Assembly (NCBI GenBank): GCA_947568835.1
Contig: OX387611.1
Coordinates: forward strand, 6,452,001 to 6,516,000
DNA length: 64,000 nucleotides
DNA from: Protonemura montana
Lineage: Eukaryota > Arthropoda > Insecta > Plecoptera > Nemouridae
Direction: 5' to 3'
The stretch's first letter is position 1; each line of letters begins with the position of its first letter. A program made the translations under genes and the position numbers. Shown piece after piece: positions 16,965-28,300 of this stretch. A model generated the notes under the pieces. That model did not search any database. It saw only the letters and a list, made by a program, of their open reading frames with translations, and was not told the origin of the DNA.

Positions 16965-19470
16965 TGAAGTCAGGTAATCCATTGTTAGCATCAAGTAGAA
17001 GTCCCCACTTCCAAGGTGTCCCTGCGATTTCAATGGTAATATTATTTAATTTTTTAAACACGTTTGCAACCAATTTTTACTATTAAAGTGGTGAAAAATA
17101 CAATAATCATCAACAGTTAAACATAAAAGCTATTAAAACAGTACGGACTCTTTGAGAGAACTTAAAATCAGGGTCTCTCAAGATGGCGACTTCGACTTCA
17201 AAGGGCACCGCTATTCAGATTGTTTGAGATCAGTGCGAGTTTGATTTATATTTCTTTCAGACATGATCAAAATGGCTGTGCTCGTCAAAAAAAAAATCCA
17301 CTAAAGGAATCGTTTCTCAAGAAATTTCGAGTTTTGTAATTTGCAATACTGCCCCAGACTAAGTAACCAAACGAATCTTAGATTCTAGGAATGATTAAAA
17401 AAACGTTCTCTCTTTTCTGTTCTAGATAATTAAATTTCTCTAGAAGGTTACAACAAGGAAAAGTGGATTCAAAAAAATTACCGATTGAACTTTTTCTAAA
17501 AAAAAAAAAAAAACTATTATGAATGAAATGGATGTTGAAGTCATGAGTCAGACCAACACACCACCGCATGTAAGTAGAATCTGAATTCCTCGAAGGGAAA
17601 ACTGAGGTGCACACATACCTTTTAATTGAATACAATCAATTAAACCGGTTTCAAATTATTTCGCCGACTCTTGAAAGTCAATGGCTGCCCGCGATCGCGT
17701 TCAAGCGAATCTCCTCTGATACAGCAAATTCTTACTCTGGACCACTTTATTGCATAATAATTTGTAATTATTCGAATTTTAATCGATTCAGAAATCAGGG
17801 ATTCACAATTGGAGATTTCCTTTCGAAGAATTAAAAGAACTCAAGTCTGTGACTGCTTCTAAGATGATGTCAGAAAAGACATTTGTTTCTCATCCTCTTT
17901 TTTTTTTGTTAAATTGTCGGCCTGCACAATAAAGCAATGGGAATTTTTTTTTTTTTTAAGAAGAATTAACCCACTAGGGGCGCTGATGGCAGTTGGTTTT
18001 AGATAGATTTGAATTCTTTGAAATATTGGTAGTTATTTTGTACCACCACTACCCCCGCTGCGCTTGCATTAAATATAGTTTATTTCTATTATGGCTGAGA
18101 ATTTATGAATAAATTAAGGCTTTTCGAACGCAATTTAAGTTAAATTGATTAAGTTGCGTTGTATTACATATTAACTTACGTTATTACCTCACGAATTATC
18201 GTTAGTCCGCCATTAGTGTATTTTTCTTTGCAAAGGGGTACCTACCCCTCGTGCTTATTTTGGTACTTTTAGCTCACCAAAGACTCAAAAATTAATTCTG
18301 TAAAAAATTTTAAATAGAAACTTAATCTGCGAATGTTAATATGAATATAATAGTTGCATGGGTCTGGAATTTTGTATGGTAATTTATGAAATCATTCGTA
18401 AATTGTAATTTATAACAAAACCACTATCAATAATTGTTTAAAAAAACGTTGTGTCCCCCAAGTTGAGAGATTTAGAAGATGTCCTGAAAATTTTATCCAA
18501 ATTGGTCCAACCGTTAAGCAGATCAAAAACAAGCAAACACACATACAAATTCATTCTCGCTCGCTACGCTCAATCAATTAAAATGTATGAACTTTTTTTC
18601 CGTATGAGTATATACTAAATAAAATAAATAAAACAACAGTTATGTTATTGGAAAATTGTCAGGACTGCTCTTACCCTTGAAGCAGTAACTAGTACATGTT
18701 ACGAAACGTCGGGAAATTTAGTTGTCCTTTACTTAGCATTCAAAACCCATTTCAAATAGTTTTTCTTAAAACTAGTGCTAAGGATAAATCAAGTAGACAT
18801 GAGTCTAAAAACCATCATGCAACAACAGTCCAATTAACACAATTGAAAAGACTAAATCAATTTAGCATAACAACTAGTTTTTAGAGCAATGAGACAAATT
18901 CAATGGTCACTCCATCTAGGTTGATTTTCTGTCGCAGTACAGTAGTCATTTGGCGGCCATTTTCTCGCGAAGACTCTGTAAAATTGTAAAATTTGTGCTT
19001 TGTTTGAACAAAATTATCACCTTGTGAACACTGTCTTCTAGATTATTTAACAGAATTCTGAAAATAATACCAAAAAGTCATTAAGCGCGTAAGCGGGCTT
19101 TTGAATCGTAACGTGTCATAACGACAACGTAGTTTAACCAGATGTTTAAACTAAACGAACAAACAGAACACTGTTTCAACTCAAAACAATAAAAACCTTT
19201 CAGTAATTATCATAATTAAACACAAAAAAATATAGAAAAAAATATAGAAAAAAAAACCGATGAGATCTTACGTGCGTCACAACAAAATCCGAGAAACATG
19301 TTCAAAACACGTGTTCAGTCACTGCCACATTGATTACAACGATCATTCCCGATAATAATCGGCGTATAAAAATTCGAAACAGATTGAACCGATTTTGACA
19401 GATCAATTACTTCCACTCGTCTAGCTTTTGGGTACGCGCGGTTGTGCGTCATTTTCTCCCCCTCTTTAGC
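16965..19470. other. Intergenic upstream of the cysteine-rich protein gene
   Basis: AT-rich with poly-A runs. It contains a copy of dispersed repeat N at 18670-18895 and, at 18940-18985, a weak match to the arm of foldback element K. No coding exon recognised. The rightmost part should hold the promoter of the next gene. Confidence 0.4.
18670..18895. repeat. Dispersed repeat N (copy 2)
   Basis: Contains CCTTTACTTAGCATTCAAAA, CCCATTTCAAATAGTTTTTC and ATCAAGTAGACATGAGTCTA, matching the reverse complement of the copies at 49785-49870 and 53670-53790. Confidence 0.65.
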
Positions 19471-19480
19471 TACTTGCATT

Positions 19481-19520
19481 TATATAAGACCAGACCCCGT
19501 CAAGGCAGCCACATTTCAGT
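19481..19520 (+). promoter_or_regulatory. TATA box and candidate initiator of the cysteine-rich protein gene
   Basis: TATATAAG at 19481-19488 is followed by TCAGT at 19516-19520, the arthropod initiator consensus. The spacing (about 37 bp from the first T of TATA to the initiator A) is slightly longer than typical. The ATG follows about 130 bp downstream. A TATA promoter fits a regulated, tissue- or stage-specific gene; that is inference. Confidence 0.6.
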
Positions 19521-19648
19521 TCCAGAGATCGACTGAGCAGCAACGACCACTTGACGACAATAGTGTAGCACAATTTTTTGAAATTTAACGGACTTTTTTC
19601 GTGTGATATTTTTTCAAATATACCACGTGACGGTTGTGATTGGTCAAA

Positions 19649-22600
19649 ATGAGTTCGCGCACCTCACAGTCGACAGTTTTAAGAATTTTGTTTTGCGTTT
19701 TGGCAGTTGCCACGCTTTCGCAGTCGGCGATTCTACAACCAAGCGTAAGTTCTAAAACTAATTCCAGATTTTCTTCCCCCCATTTTAGATTCAAACACAG
19801 ACCAACAAATCCAGAGTTTTGGTTTTTTTCCTGACAAGCATCTCTCCGTCGCCTCTGTGCTCAATATTCCGTGACAGGGTGCTTGTTTCACTCCACGCAA
19901 AGGAGCGGACACTCGCCATCGCCTCTGTGCTGGACATTCCGTGACAGGGTGCTTGTTTCGCTCCACGCAAAGGAGCGGACACTCGCCGTCGCCTCTGTGC
20001 TGGACATTCCGTGACAGGGTGCTTGTTTCGCTTCACGCAAAGGAGCGGACACTTGCCGTCGCCTCTGTGCTGGACATTCCGTGACAGGGTGCTTGTTTCA
20101 CTCCACGCAAAGGAGCGGACACTCGACGTCGCCTCTGTGCTGGACATTCCGTGACAGGGTGCTTGTTTCGCTTCACGCAAAGGAGCGGACACTCGCCGTC
20201 GCCTCTGTGCTGGACATTCCGAGACAGGGTGCTTGTTTCGCTCCACGCAAAGGAGCGGACACTCGCCGTCGCCTCTGTGCTGGACATTCCGAGACAGGGT
20301 GCTTGTTTCGCTCCACGCAAAGGAGCGGACACTCGCCGTCGCCTCTGTGCTGGACATTCCGTGACAGGGTGCTTGTTTCGCTCCACGCAAAGGAGCGGAC
20401 ACTCGCCGTCGCCTCTGTGCTGGACATTCCGTGACAGGGTCACTTCAAAAGCACAACATGTGCTATAATCAACAATGACCGGCTAGCTCGAATTCAGCGT
20501 ATTTGCCTTTATTTGGCCCATAGCATCCTGCCAACTCTAACGTCTTGCTTCGTCTAAGGAATGATTACCCAGAACATTGTCATATTCAGCAATGAATAGA
20601 CAGCGTTTCGATATCAAAATCAATGGATGATAATTATTTTACGAACACTTGTAGTAGGTAGTACTCAAAATTTTGTAAATAGTACTTTGTGTGAACATGT
20701 GACACCTCTGATGGTGATCTTTTAGTTTTATCGAATTAATATATCTATTGAAACACAATTATAATTATTTCTTGAAACAACAACGCTGATTGAAATTTGT
20801 TTGTGGTGTTTAACGACGCACTGTTTTGAGAACGGGTCCTGTGGTAGTGTTCTTATGGAGCAGATGAATGAGTAGATGATGGATCTAGCATGAGAACAGG
20901 AGATACATGGTGCCGACACGTAGTACCACCGACCACCGAATACCACAGGCTTAACGTCCCTTCCGAAGGACGGTACAACGCGAACAACAGAATTCCTCCA
21001 CAAATCCATGCTGTTGCGAGATTGATAAGCAAGGCGAGTGAAGTTATTGTTATTTACTATTTGAAAAAATTCCAGTGTTTATTTTAAAACACGTTTGGTG
21101 CATTATTTACGTTCTTAACGGGTTGTTAACTTGTTATTTACTTGGCAACTGCCAATCAGGAGATGTGTTTTGTTTCTTAACGGGCTGTTAAGTAATTGAC
21201 GAGCTATTGAAAAGCGGAAATTTGTATAATGTGGGGGGTGTTCTTCTTAACCAAATTTAGTAACTTTACTCGAATGTTGGCACGTTTTGTATTATACGTT
21301 TTTAACTGTGTTTGTTCTCTCTAAGCTGGCCAAATGGTTAAACCATATTTGGACAAAATGTATTTGGAAAAATTTGGCTGGAAACATTTGAAATTTGTAT
21401 GTTTATCTGTTTTTGACGAGCGTAGCGAGCGAAAAGAATTTCCGAGAATGTTAACGTTTTGGCGGTAGAAAATAACTGCAAAAATTTCACAGAATCTTAA
21501 AAACTTTTTTCAATAATTCATATTATCAATAATTCACCAATATATTTTGCGGGTTGGAAACACCTAGACTTGTGAGATCACCAAAGTTAAGCAACACTGC
21601 GCTGAGTCAGGTATTTGATAGGTGACCATCATAGACACATGACCAGTTCTGTTCGGGAGAGAGGTTGGAGGCATGAAAGTTAGTACAGCAACTTCACTCG
21701 CCTTGCTTATCAACCTCTCGACAGCATAGATTTGTGGAGGAATCCTGTTGTTCGCGTTGTACCGTCCTTCGGAAGGGACGTTAAGCCGGTGGTTCCCTTG
21801 GTCTTCTACTGGAGTAGGCACCGCGTTTCCCCTCCTCCTCATCATATAACTCAAATACGTTTTATCGTCATCCTCGTCATCATCCACGCATTCATCGACG
21901 CTATTAGACCAGTTCCGCAGGGCCCATTGTAAATACAGTGCGTCGTTAAACACCACAAATCAATCAATCATATTAATATACTTTTTTTTTTGGTACTGGT
22001 TTTATCAGTACATTGACACCCATATTTTACTGCGCATATTTTGGTAACATTCCTCTCCGATTGGTAAAGGTGTTTTGGTATGAACTTTGAACAATCAAGT
22101 TGGGTCAACCAAAGGTCAGCTATCAAAGATTTTCTGACCAATGAAACGATATTGACCGTCTACTCTAACGCGGACGCCGACCACGTGGGTTGTACTACGC
22201 ATCGACTGTCAATTGATGTGATAGATTGGAGCACAGTTTTAGTAATCGTCGTATTCTTTTTTTTACAGGTCAAACTCTGTTTAAGTTTCATTCATTGTGA
22301 TTTTAAAGCGGATAAAACTTTAATAAAACTGTAGGCGTCCGTTTCAGTATCAATACCTGCTTATCGACAAAAAATGTGTTTGAATGGAATGTCCAGCACA
22401 GAGGCGACGGCGAGTGTCCGCTCCTTTGCGTGGAGCGAAACAAGCACCCTGTCACGGAATGTCCAGCACAGAGGCGACGGCGAGTGTCCGTTCCTTTGCG
22501 TGTAGCGAAACAAGCACCCTGTCACGGAATGTCCAGCACAGAGGCGACGGCGAGTGTCCGCTCCTTTGCGTGTAGCGAAACAAGCACCCTGTCACGGAAT

Positions 22601-23940
22601 GTCCAGCACAGAGGCGACGGCGAGTGTCCGCTCCTTTGCGTGGAGCGAAACAAGCACCCTGTCACGGAATGTCCAGCACAGAGGTGACGGCGAGTGTCCG
22701 ATCCTTTGCGTGGAGCGAAACAAGCACCCTGTCACGGAATGTCCAGCACAGAGGCGACGGCGAGTGTCCGCTCCTTTACGTGGAGCGAAACAAGCGCCCT
22801 GTCGCGGAATGTCCAGCACAGAGGCGACGGCGAGTGTCCACTCCTTTGCGTGGAGCGAAATTATACTAAACACCCATCGACATTGATAATGTAAAAAAGC
22901 CCCAGATTTGTTTCTTTTTGTGATTCTGCCTCTGATTATTTCAATTCTATTGTTCCAGAATGAAAATACCACGTTGGACGTGAAGATCTGCCACAAAACC
23001 ACCCCTTGCGAGTGGGCGATTTACATCCCCTTCACGAGGAGGATAGACTACGTGATGAAGAACACGTAAGAAACGAGTTTTCTCTAAATGCATTTTCAAG
23101 AATTCCTAAGTTTTATCATATCTGAAAAACTGTCAAATAAATTTAGAGATTAATGAAGTTAGCAACACGACACAGGGTCAAGTATTGGATAGGTGACCAT
23201 CAAAAACATGACCAGTTCTGTTCGGGAGAGAGGTTGGAGGGATGAAAGTTAAGCAACACTGCGCTGGGTCAGGTATTGGATGGGTGACCATCATACACAT
23301 GACCAGTTCTGTTCGGGAGAGAGGTTGGAGGGATGAAAGTTAAGCAACACTGCACTGAGTCAGGTATTGGATGGGTGACCATCATACACATGACCAGTTC
23401 TGTTCGGAGAGAGGTTGCAGGGATGAAAGTTAGTACAGCAACTTCACTCGCCTTGCTTATCAACCTCTCAACAGCATGAATTTGTGTAGGAATCCTGTTG
23501 TTCGCGTTGTACCGTCCTTCGGATGGGACGTTAAGCCGGTGGTCCCCTTGATCTTTGACAGGAGTAGGCTACGTGCCGGCACCGGGTTTCTCATTCTTTT
23601 TAGTCCAGACAGGGTATCGATCTTGTAACATTTTTGTTTAAGGTAAAGAACGTTATCTCTAAGTTACATGATCTCTACCCTGTTTTATTATCAACCTGAT
23701 CATCAACCACTCATACTTTAGACCAAAACATTGCGTCGTTAAGCACTATGATTCAATTAAATAATGCAATTAAAATATTTTAACTGCCCTTATTAGTCTA
23801 GTTTTTAGCTGCGGATTAAAATTTGATCGTTACATATCTAATTGAAATCTCTTTACAGATGCGAGTGCCCTCCGGACAAAAATTGCACGAGAACTGACGA
23901 CGATCTGTCCGTCAGTGCGTACGTACATCGGTGCGTATAG
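19649..23940 (+). CDS. Small secreted six-cysteine protein, three exons, unknown function
   Basis: Exons 19649-19744, 22959-23065 and 23859-23940 join in frame (285 nt, 94 aa). Residues 1-27 form a signal peptide with a hydrophobic core (VLRILFCVLAVATL) and a likely cut after SQSA27. The mature chain of about 67 residues holds six cysteines (43, 49, 69, 71, 77, 93) in the pattern C-x5-C-x19-C-x-C-x5-C-x15-C, consistent with three disulfides. Two N-glycosylation sequons are visible: NTT at 35-37 and NCT at 76-78. The first intron is phase 0 and separates the signal peptide from the mature part, a common layout for secreted peptides. I do not recognise the family; an extracellular peptide or binding protein is the limit of inference. 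The 3.2-kb first intron contains two inverted C arrays. Confidence 0.8.
19846..20440. repeat. Minisatellite C2, 70-bp unit, about 8.5 copies
   Basis: Same unit and orientation as C1. It lies in intron 1 of the cysteine-rich protein gene, starting about 100 bp after the donor at 19745. Array C3 in the same intron has the opposite orientation. Confidence 0.97.
20800..21042 (-). mobile_element. 5S-derived SINE, minus strand, 5'-truncated
   Basis: On the minus strand it contains the shared body (CTCGCCTTGCTTATCAATCT, CCTTCGGAAGGGACGTTAAG) and the 3' end GCGTCGTTAAACACCACAAA. The 5S-like head is missing. Located in intron 1 of the cysteine-rich gene. Confidence 0.75.
21550..21972 (+). mobile_element. 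5S rRNA-derived SINE, near full length (about 420 bp)
   Basis: The head matches 5S rRNA: GAGATCACCAAAGTTAAGCA (box A region), GCGCTGAGTCAG (intermediate element) and a degenerate box C, TTGATAGGTGACCATC. It is followed by the shared body, CCTTCGGAAGGGACGTTAAG, a TCATC-rich stretch, and the terminal GCGTCGTTAAACACCACAAA plus an AATCAATC tail. This is the organisation of SINEs with a 5S promoter. Located in intron 1 of the cysteine-rich gene. Confidence 0.85.
22386..22859. repeat. Minisatellite C3, 70-bp unit, about 7 copies, inverted relative to C1 and C2
   Basis: The units read ATGTCCAGCACAGAGGCGAC and GGCGAGTGTCCGCTCCTTTG, the reverse complement of C1/C2. It ends about 100 bp before the acceptor of exon 2 at 22959. 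With C2 it forms a large inverted repeat inside one intron. Confidence 0.97.
23150..23762 (+). mobile_element. 5S-derived SINE with tandemly triplicated head
   Basis: The segment from the box A region to GGGATGAAAGTTA is present three times in tandem (about 90-95 bp per unit) before a single body and 3' end at about 23762 (TTGCGTCGTTAAGCAC). The tandem junctions occur at AAGTTA, a hexamer found both in box A (GAAGTTAAGCAAC) and in the downstream body (GAAAGTTAGTAC). It fills most of intron 2 of the cysteine-rich gene. The middle of the body carries an unrelated stretch at about 23600-23690. Confidence 0.8.
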
Positions 23941-24430
23941 TAGCAGTGGGTGGCATTTCGACCGGCACCCATGGACTTCGGTTCGAATCCTTGAAACGAA
24001 CTCCAAGATTCGGACATTCTTGGACCAAGAAGTTCAAGATTGCATCAACCTTTTGACCAGGAAGTTCAACATTTCAACTATCATTGAACGCGAAGTTCGG
24101 GATCATATTTTCTTACCTAAAAGTATAAAATTTAAAAAATGTCGGACCTATACATTCAAGAGTTGAACAATTTCGGACCGAAAGGTTCAAGATTTGATTA
24201 TTATTGAACCGTGTAGTAAACGACATGAACATTTTTGGACCTAGAAGTTCTAGATTTGAACATTTTGAACAGAGAAATTAAATTTTACAATATGAGGCCG
24301 AATAGTTCACGACCTGAACATTCTTGGACCGATATGTTTAAAATTGTAACAATATCTGACCGAAAAGTTTAAGTTTTGTGCACTGTTGAACCTAGAAGTT
24401 CAAGGTTTGAACATTCCTTGACTGATTACA
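23941..24430. repeat. Degenerate short tandem repeat in the 3' region of the cysteine-rich gene
   Basis: Imperfect copies with a period of roughly 32 bases built on GACCGAAAAGTTCAAGATTT and GAACATTCTTG. Divergence is much higher than in the other arrays, so it is old. It starts about 55 bp after the stop codon and probably lies in the 3' UTR. Confidence 0.65.
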
Positions 24431-25315
24431 ACATTCCTGCACAAAAGCATTTAAAAATACTCAATACAGTCAAGGATAGCCTTGGTCGCAAGCCTACACT
24501 AATAATTTAATATTTAAAAACCTATTGAAAGCATTAAAAGCCCCATAGTACTGTAGAATTCAGATATTAATTAGTTTGGGCAATTAATTTTCCTATTTAG
24601 TTTAGTAACAACATCATTATCTTTATTAGATATTGGTAATTTAGATTAATTATTAGTTTGTCACGTCTAAACGTGAGCTAAGAATCCACTAATTAAAACT
24701 AGTAATTTATTTCATAACTATTTATTTTTATATTTTTTATCATTAATGAACATTATTTTTTGTACCTTTTTGTACCGAAATGATAATCATAGTTTAAATC
24801 AGTATTTATTTTGTAAGTGCTCAACACTGTTGCTATTACAACCCAAATTATTCAGCAAACAACTAAATTAGAGCAATCTTAATTGTATAAATATAAAATT
24901 GAATCAAGAATTGTTAGTTGTTGTGTTTTTCCTTTCCCTGATGTTTGAATCCTGTTTTTTCTTAAATTACATTTCATATTTGATGTATTTTTTGAAGCAT
25001 TGCAACTAGCTTTGTGTTTATGTAAAGGCAGAATGGTATTAATCTATGATGAAACTAATGTTCACTTGCTCGCTGCTTTGCCTTGCATTCTTTGCACAGC
25101 TGTGTCAAAAGTTGCATAACTTCACCCGTATGCAATTATAAATCTACGTCACAGTCTCTAGATGCTAATAGGTGGGTGGTACAGAGCGTACAGAGATGTG
25201 TTTGTAGTGATTCGTAGATAATGAGGATTAAAATTCGTTTGCCTCTAATAACGTAGTGAAAGTGTGAACAGTAATATATTTTAAGCATCAGTTAGGTATT
25301 TACTTTACTCTTATA
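24430..25315. other. Intergenic between the cysteine-rich gene and ACAP
   Basis: AT-rich DNA that should hold the ACAP promoter and 5' UTR. No TATA box or clear initiator stands out, and no coding exon was seen. Confidence 0.4.
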
Positions 25316-28300
25316 ATGGTGCCTGTAATCGAATTTGAAGAATGTCTGCGAGATTCGCCTAAATTTCGGTGGGTACAGTGGGCGTATTTGACAGCCATAA
25401 CCAACTGGTCTCAGTATGAAATTATTTACTTTCTTATATATCTATTACAGGGCTACTCTAGAACATGAGGAGGCTGACATAGATCAATTGGAAAGCAAAC
25501 TAGATAAGGTAAAGTCAAAGTCTGTTACTAGAGATTGTACGAAGCTACTTGAGCATTCTCAGAATCTGCGTTGGGATTCCTTGAAGTCATGTTTTGATTG
25601 GAATTGATCTAACCCTGCTGTGTCATCTCATTGCAACCATATCATTTCGACTTCTAGATATTGAAGATGTGCGGCGTAATGGTAGACGCCGGTAAGACTT
25701 ACGTTGCCCAACAAACTTTGTTTGCCAACGGCCTGTGGGATCTGAGTACATATTTCCGAGAAGATCCAGATGTAATGGTGTGTCTCAACAAACTCATCCA
25801 TGCCGTTCAAGAGATGAACAAGTTCCACACTATTCTACTGGACCAAGCATCGAGAACAGTTCTGAAGAATCTCACTTCGTTTATTAAAACGTAAATACAA
25901 GTTACTTTTGGCTACCTGGCTACCTCAATATTGTCTTCCAAATAGCAACACATATTTGCTAACCTTTCCTGGAAGTATTATCCAGCTATGAGGCCAAATA
26001 AGGTATTATTCATTTAGAAGACATTATTATTGGTTTGCCGAGGTAATCTCATTTAAGTGTAGGATTAAGATACTTTGCTTACCCATGCATTTACTGTGAT
26101 AACTCTTTAAAATACTTAAACCTGAAAGTAACTCACATGCATCTTATGTATTTTCGATGAACTGCTTCAAAATTAATAAGCTATATCGTGTGTGGCTTCC
26201 ATCTAAAGATCAGATGAAAACTTTAGCCTAGCATGCAAGTTACTATCACCCACAAATGTTACGAGCAGTAACATCAACAGCACGAACTGCCTTTCCTTTT
26301 TTTTTTAGCGACATCAAAAGCGTGAAAGAATCCCGCCAATGTTTCCACAAGATCTCGACGGATCTGGATGGTGTACTTTCTCGCAACTCTCAGGTACAAA
26401 AGAGCAAGCCGGCCGATTCGGAAGACACTCAAAACTTGCTGTTAGCCACACGAACGGCATTCCGGCACACTGCTCTGGATTACGTCCACACCATCAGTCT
26501 CGTGCAAGCAAAGAAACGACATGAAGTTCTTGGAACTGTGAGTAATTTAATAAAAATACTTGCCCTGTCCACAGCTATTTATCTGTTAAATTATTAGAAA
26601 AATTGCTTAAAAGGTTTCTGGTAAATCAGTAGTAGGCTTGGAAAGAGACGGTGGATGAATGAGAATGAAATTGGAAAGGATAGGGATTGGAGTCATAAAA
26701 AGAGATGTAGAAGAATGGAATCAGATTAATGAAATAAATCAATAAGTTATTTAAGTACCTATGCAAATAGTTTTAGGAATTTTTAGAATTTTAACTTTGC
26801 TAAAATGTTCAGCTGTATCTCAGACAAATATTGAGCAACTCTGTTGGGAAGAAATATATAATTAATGTCAAATTGATAATTAAAATTTAGGTCCTTTATA
26901 GTGAACTTTATTAAGAAGGAATCTTATTTTGTTGACAAAACATATGTTCTCAGACAGATGCAAACTGACAATAGCAAAAATTTCCAAGAATCAATAACTT
27001 TTTTAGGTAGTATTGTTCGTTGGCCACTTATCTTATCAGCAGTTGGCTACTTAATTTTAGTGAAGCTAATGTTTTAATTGTGTTTGTGTTATCTTTTCAG
27101 CTGTTGTCCTACATGCATGCTTGCAATACATTCTTTCACCAAGGCACTGACTTATGTCAAGACCTCGACCCTTTCTTCAAGACTTTAGCCGATAAGGTAA
27201 GTCCTGCAATTTACAACAACGATTATAATTAAGAAACCCTTTTTTTTTTTTTTTTAAATAAATGTTTAATTTTCATTCATAAACTTAAATAAACAACAAA
27301 TTAACATAGGCAAAAAACACAAATTAAAAATTACATATGTAACAAAAGGAAAAAAACACACATAATCCGTGGCTTGTGCGTGGGTAGGTAAACTGTGTAT
27401 TCTTTTGTAAGTCAAGATAAAACTGAAAATATTTCTTTTTACATAGAATGATAATAATTGTAGCTCTACCTGAAAAACACATTTAATTATTTAATAATTA
27501 TATAATTTAGACTTTAATAGGAGATATACTAAATGTTCAATCCCTAACTTTGGTATTTTTGAATCACACTGCCACACTATTAATAAGTTGTTAATACTAA
27601 TCCGACTGTGTTTTACATTGTATTTTTGGATTTCTTGTAAAATGTTGAGTCGATTTGGGCTACTGAACAACAAATTCGATAGATATTTTGGAAATACTAG
27701 GTGTACCTATGTTATGTTAGTACCATTAACGTTTAATTTTTGAAAGCAGTCATTTTGACAGTCCGTCATACAGAATTTGTACAAGTATCACGGCAGCAAT
27801 GCCTACCAAAATCATTGTACCACAACCTAAATCGATTAAACATGTCTGAAGTTGACCAAAAATACTAACTGTAGGCAGAATTAACACTTAGAAAAATTAT
27901 TAATTATTAAATTTATTATAAATACCAATTATTACCAATTACAACCTGAACAGTTTGGCGTTTTGGAAACACCGGTTCTCATAAGATTACCGAAGTTAAG
28001 CAACACTGCGCTGGGTCAGTTATTGAATGGGTGACCATCATACACATGACCAGTTCTGTTCGGGAGAGAGGTTGGAGGGATGAAAGTTAGTACAGCAACT
28101 TCACTCGCCTTGCTTATCAACCTCTCGACAGCATAGATTTGTGAAGGAGTTCTGCTGTTTGCGTTGTACCGTCCTCTGGAAGGGACGTTAAGCCGGTGGT
28201 CTCCTTGGTGCTCATCGACAGGAGTAGGCTAGGTGATGGAACTAGTTTTACCCTCCTCCCTTCTAGGCTAGGTTAGGTTAGGTTCATCATCATCCTCATC

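Noticed and set aside
21550..21680. Genuine 5S rRNA gene or pseudogene
   Set aside because: Only the first two-thirds of 5S is matched and it is always followed by the same non-5S body and tail, which is SINE structure.
28264..28285. TTAGG repeats that could mark an interstitial insect telomere
   Set aside because: Only a few units, located at the same place in the body of the 5S-derived SINE; the copy at 34580 has fewer. It is SINE-internal variation.
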